Assembly: GCF_039521925.1 (NCBI RefSeq)
Contig: NZ_BAAACY010000053.1
Span: 1 to 64,000 of the forward strand
Source: Virgibacillus salarius
GTDB taxonomy: Bacteria; Bacillota; Bacilli; Bacillales; Amphibacillaceae
Length of the DNA stretch: 64,000 nucleotides
Direction: 5' to 3'
Numbering within the stretch: position 1 is the stretch's first letter; each line of letters opens with the position of its first letter. The notes under the pieces were generated by a model. That model did no database searches and was not told where the DNA came from. It saw only the letters and a program-made list of their open reading frames with translations. Shown here piece after piece: positions 60,714 through 64,000 of this stretch. The position numbers and the translations under genes were made by a program.

Positions 60714-62092
60714 TGCAATTTTTATTTAGGAAGCCAATTTTTGGTTATGTTATCGGAATCTTTATGGTTGTTGCGATAACAGGAATTTTATTAAGCGTAT
60801 TACTAGGAAACTATGTTACGCTAACTGCAGTGTTATTCATTCAATTTATAATATTATTACTGTTTTTACTTCATTTTCATGAAAGATTTATAAAACCAAT
60901 TAAAAAAGCAACGAAGACTGTGGATGAGATTGTTAAAGGTAATTACCGTGCTAGATTTCATCACCCAAGTGGAGACAGTATTGGTATGTTAAGTAATAAG
61001 ATCAATTCGTTAGCGCGGAACTTAAGCGAATTATCTATTCAAGAACAAATGCAGTCTGAACAGCTGTCTACGATTATAGAAAATACACAAAGTGGGCTCG
61101 TTTTAATTGATTCAAAAGGCTACATCCATTTCGTTAACGGTAAATTTATTTCGTTATTCGGATTAACCGCAAAGGATTATCAAGGTTATTTATATTATGA
61201 TGTGTTGGACAATGAAATTATCCATGAAACAGTTCAAAAAACCTTCTTATACGAACGAAATGTAAAAGAGGAATTCACGCATTTTAAAGGAATTGATAAG
61301 TTTTATATTGAAATCGTTGGTGCTCCTATTTTTAATGATCGAAATATGCTAAAAGGAGCTGTGTTAGTTTTATACGATATTACAGAAATGAAGAAGCTTG
61401 AATTAATGCGTAAGGATTTTGTAGCAAACGTATCCCATGAGTTAAAAACGCCGATTACTTCTATTAAAGGATTCGCTGAAACGCTTTTGGATAACTCCAT
61501 GCCACATTCAGAAGATAACAAGGAATTTCTAGAAATTATTTATAAAGAAAGTCATCGCCTCCAGCTGTTAATAGAAGATTTACTAATACTTTCGAGGCTG
61601 GAGAAAGAAAATTTTCAATTGGTTTTAACGACATTTAATGTGAAGGAGCTCGTTCGAGAAGTTAAGCTAATTGTAGAACATAAGATGAAAAAAAAGGACC
61701 TATCATTTTCTGTTGATGTAGAAGAGGGGTTAGAATTAACTGCAGATATGGAAAAAATAAAACAAATTATGATTAACTTATTAGATAATGCTATTAATTA
61801 TACCCCCGAAAAAGGTAGAGTTAACTTGGAAGTAAAGCGAAGTGATGACACCGTTAGTATTCAAGTGAAAGATTCTGGAATTGGGATTGAAAAAGATGCA
61901 CTTCCTCGTATCTTCGAGCGTTTTTACCGGGTAGATAAAGCACGGAGTAGAAATACAGGTGGTACAGGGCTTGGCCTCGCCATCGTTAAACATATTGTTG
62001 AGGTTCATGACGGAGACATACAAATAGAAAGCGAACCTGGGCAAGGGACAGCTGTAACTGTGTATTTACCAAAGGTGAGAATAGATGACTAA
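60713..62092 (+). CDS. phoR: Phosphate sensor histidine kinase PhoR (short type)
   Basis: Membrane sensor kinase (459 aa). Two adjacent membrane segments (10-31 and 37-54) are joined by only about five residues. HAMP (about 55-108), PAS (about 115-225), HisKA with phospho-acceptor H242 (SHELKTP) and HATPase with N-, G1- (DSGIGIEKD) and G2- (GGTGLGLAIV) boxes follow. B. subtilis PhoR is about 580 residues because an extracytoplasmic domain lies between the two membrane segments; that domain is missing here. Sensing is therefore probably by the cytoplasmic PAS. It is coupled with phoP. Confidence 0.93.
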   Translation: MQFLFRKPIFGYVIGIFMVVAITGILLSVLLGNYVTLTAVLFIQFIILLLFLLHFHERFIKPIKKATKTVDEIVKGNYRARFHHPSGDSIGMLSNKINSLARNLSELSIQEQMQSEQLSTIIENTQSGLVLIDSKGYIHFVNGKFISLFGLTAKDYQGYLYYDVLDNEIIHETVQKTFLYERNVKEEFTHFKGIDKFYIEIVGAPIFNDRNMLKGAVLVLYDITEMKKLELMRKDFVANVSHELKTPITSIKGFAETLLDNSMPHSEDNKEFLEIIYKESHRLQLLIEDLLILSRLEKENFQLVLTTFNVKELVREVKLIVEHKMKKKDLSFSVDVEEGLELTADMEKIKQIMINLLDNAINYTPEKGRVNLEVKRSDDTVSIQVKDSGIGIEKDALPRIFERFYRVDKARSRNTGGTGLGLAIVKHIVEVHDGDIQIESEPGQGTAVTVYLPKVRIDD

Positions 62093-62122
62093 CAGCATAC
62101 GACAAAAGTAATGAATAAACAA

Positions 62123-62168
62123 TAAAAAACGAATGATAATTAGTTAAAACTAATTATCGTTCGTTTTT
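62123..62168 (+). terminator. phoR terminator (within family C)
   Basis: AAAAAACGAATGATAATTAGT arms with ACTAATTATCGTTCGTTTTTT form a 20-bp stem with a T-tail, 30 bp after phoR. The mobile-element hairpin thus seems to serve as the terminator of the phosphate operon. Confidence 0.75.
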
Positions 62169-62192
62169 TGGTGGTATAGGAAAGTATAAAAT

Positions 62193-62365
62193 GTGCCGAT
62201 GTGGATAAATAGGGGCGTGTTGAGCCGCGCCCAGCTCCAGCACCCAGAAACAAGGCGACTTCACGAATCGCCCTAATCTAATTCGGCTCGCAAGCACACC
62301 GTGATTCTTTTATCTCCGTTGACTCGCATCATTCGCTACGTTTCTAATCGGGTGCTTGCGCTTTT
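62193..62365 (+). repeat. Dispersed repeat family A, copy 4
   Basis: Fourth copy, starting GTGGATAAATA and including GCCCAGCTCCAGCACCCAG, GGCGACTTCACGAATCGCCC, GCTCGCAAGCACACCGTGAT and CTAATCGGGTGCTTGCGCTT. It is embedded in the family C element. Confidence 0.85.
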
Positions 62366-62808
62366 GTTCTTAGAATAATTAATGAAGCACCTGAAAATGC
62401 AATGCTCCTTCAAAAGAAGAACGTTTTTCTGCGCCGATGTATCGCTGCCGAAGCCTTCCTTATCTAGCAGGAACAGCACGAGTTCGAAGCTCCACTTGGT
62501 AACGTGTTTTTCTTTACCAAGTTAGCTAAGGCCGTTCCTGCGGAAAGCGAGTATATTTTCATGATGCGTCGGTGATGCTCCCATTGATAACATGATTATT
62601 CGTATTTGAGTAATGAAGTTTTGTTTTGTCCCATCTTCTTCTTTTTTAGCAGCTGTTTAGAAAGAAGTCACATCATAGTAAGAAAGAACAAAATGATAAG
62701 GAAGGCAGTAATCTTTTCTGTTATATGCTTACATAGAGAATGTCGTTTCACTTTATGAAGCTAGGATGATAAAATATGGTTAATGAAGAAATTAACGGAG
62801 GCGAGAAG

Positions 62809-64000
62809 ATGGGCAATAAACTGGTTTTAATTGACGGGAACAGTATTATCTATCGAGCATTCTTTGCGTTGCCATTATTAAATAATGATAAAGGTGTTTA
62901 CACGAACGCTGTATATGGGTTTACCACAATGCTGTTAAGAATACTAGAAGAAGAAAAGCCAACACATATGTTAGTAGCATTTGATGCAGGTAAAACAACC
63001 TTTAGACATGCTACATATAAAGAATATAAAGGGGGACGCCAAAAAACACCACCGGAGTTATCGGAACAATTTCCATTACTTAAGGAAGTATTGGACGCAT
63101 TTGAAATTGCCCATTACCAACTGGAGAATTATGAAGCGGATGACATCATCGGAACGTTATCGAAGCTTGTAACACCAGATGAATGGAATGTAACGGTCAT
63201 TTCTGGTGATAAGGATTTGTTACAGCTTGTTTCCGACAAGGTTACTGTTAGTTTGACGAAAAAGGGAATTAGTGATGTTGAACGATATACACCTCAATTT
63301 TTAAAAGAGAAAATGGAAATCACCCAAGATCAGATTATCGATTTAAAGGCATTAATGGGTGATAAATCGGATAATATACCCGGTGTTCCTGGTGTTGGAG
63401 AAAAGACTGCAGTAAAACTTTTAAAACAATTTCATACCTTAGAACAAGTCTACGAAAATATTGATGATATTGGTGGTAAAAAATTAAAAGAAAAGCTCAT
63501 TACGCATAAAGATGACGCATTTATGAGTAAAGAGCTAGTAACAATAAATCAAGATTCGCCTATAACTATTTCTACAGATGATATTCCTTACAAAGGCTAT
63601 CAGCAAAACAATGTAACTAATATTTTTAAGCAACTAGGCTTTCAATCCCTACTAAATCGAATTGACGGAGGAGAAGTAGAAGTAGGAAGTAATCATGTTC
63701 CAAAGAAAGAAATAGATTACACTATTCTATCAAACGTTACTAATGATACGTTTACAGGTGAAGAGGCATTGATTATAGAGATGCTAGGAGAAAACTACCA
63801 TCAGTCAGCAATTGAAGGGTTTGGTATAGTCAATAAGGACAATGCCTACTTTATATCCACTGAAAATGCCTTGAATTCTGAAGCATTTAAAAATTGGTTG
63901 GAGGATGCGAGTAAACATAAGGTCGTATTTGATGCGAAAAAAACACTGGTTTCTTTGCTGAGGTATGACATTCATACAAAAGGCATAATCTTTGATATGC
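62809..64000 (+). CDS. polA: DNA polymerase I (5' part, runs off the window)
   Basis: Repair and Okazaki-fragment polymerase. The first 397 codons are present and the frame is open to the edge. The 5'-3' exonuclease domain (1-~290) is complete: LIDGNSIIYRAFFA, DAGKTTFRH, YEADDIIGTL, SGDKDLLQLV and the helix-hairpin-helix LMGDKSDNIPGVPGVGEKTA. The exonuclease-like middle domain begins at about 315. Start ATG at 62809 with GGAGGCGAG upstream. The polymerase domain should follow beyond the window. Confidence 0.96.
   Translation, partial: MGNKLVLIDGNSIIYRAFFALPLLNNDKGVYTNAVYGFTTMLLRILEEEKPTHMLVAFDAGKTTFRHATYKEYKGGRQKTPPELSEQFPLLKEVLDAFEIAHYQLENYEADDIIGTLSKLVTPDEWNVTVISGDKDLLQLVSDKVTVSLTKKGISDVERYTPQFLKEKMEITQDQIIDLKALMGDKSDNIPGVPGVGEKTAVKLLKQFHTLEQVYENIDDIGGKKLKEKLITHKDDAFMSKELVTINQDSPITISTDDIPYKGYQQNNVTNIFKQLGFQSLLNRIDGGEVEVGSNHVPKKEIDYTILSNVTNDTFTGEEALIIEMLGENYHQSAIEGFGIVNKDNAYFISTENALNSEAFKNWLEDASKHKVVFDAKKTLVSLLRYDIHTKGIIFDM

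Larger units (their letters stand above)
62100..62635. repeat. Dispersed repeat family C, copy 2, with a family A copy inside
   Basis: Parallels copy 1 (32908-33207). The left part has ACAAAAGTAATGAATAAACA and the hairpin AAAAAACGAATGATAATTA/TAATTATCGTTCGTTTTTT (62123-62168), which probably terminates phoR. The right part (62377-62635) carries GGAACAGCACGAGTTCGAAG, TTGGTAACGTGTTTTTC and ATTGATAACATGATTATTCG. Between them sits a family A element (62193-62365) not present in copy 1. The terminal repeats are eroded (ACAAAA / TTTTGT remain). Confidence 0.8.

Overview
The window is a 64-kb chromosomal segment of a low-GC, endospore-forming Gram-positive bacterium of the Bacillaceae. Gene content and order resemble the Oceanobacillus/Virgibacillus side of the family. 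Evidence for this: AGGAGG-type ribosome binding sites with many TTG/GTG starts, a tyrosyl T-box, spore genes (an alpha/beta SASP, ytfJ, ytrH/ytrI, ytvI), and the Bacillus-like run rpsD, dgcP, refZ, ezrA, thiI, ytfIJ, tpx, ytxK, ackA, dnaE, ytsJ, accDA, pfkA, pyk, citZ, icd, mdh, phoPR, polA. No tRNA or rRNA gene and no CRISPR array was seen.

Layout. 1-4 kb: a structured intergenic stretch and a class A penicillin-binding protein with a fibronectin III domain, divergent from T-box-controlled tyrS. 5.4-15.6 kb: an accessory island between tyrS and rpsD, genes that are neighbours in B. subtilis. It holds a transporter remnant, a Cys-rich spore-coat-like protein with a 6 x 60-bp tandem repeat, a divergent coiled-coil protein, a frameshifted IS1182-type transposase remnant, and an inorganic-carbon uptake operon (dabB/mpsA, dabA/mpsB, a carbonic-anhydrase homologue without its zinc ligands, a decayed gene, and mpsC/DUF2294). 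15.6-24 kb: rpsD with a probable autoregulatory leader, a GAF-GGDEF cyclase, free-Met-sulfoxide reductase, refZ, ezrA, cysteine desulfurase and thiI. 24-37 kb: SASP, amidohydrolase, NAD kinase, ytfI-ytfJ, tpx (resolving Cys missing), ytxK-ackA-moaB, usp, a small protein, ald, an M24 peptidase and ytkL. 37-46 kb: prepilin peptidase, ytoI, ytpI, nrnA, ytrH-ytrI and dnaE. 46-59 kb: a central-metabolism block: malic enzyme, a FadR/GntR regulator, accDA, pfkA, pyk, then citZ, icd, mdh. 59-64 kb: a MaoC-like protein, phoP-phoR and the 5' part of polA.

How parts work together. Malic enzyme supplies pyruvate and NADPH and accDA commits acetyl-CoA to fatty acids. A FadR-type regulator gene lies between them, and a perfect GTGGT-CAG-ACCAC operator lies just downstream of the malic-enzyme promoter, which suggests one coordinated circuit. 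pfkA-pyk and citZ-icd-mdh link glycolysis to the TCA cycle. The DabAB operon would feed bicarbonate to such carboxylations. cre-like boxes stand before ald and maoC.

Intergenic space is rich in dispersed repeats: family A (~170 bp, four copies), family B (two clear copies in opposite orientation, plus relatives), and family C (~300 bp, MITE-like with terminal inverted repeats). One family A copy appears nested inside a family C copy. The most interesting items are the zinc-less carbonic anhydrase homologue in the DabAB operon, the one-cysteine Tpx, the FadR operator at malic enzyme, the repeat-bearing coat-like protein, and the nested repeats.
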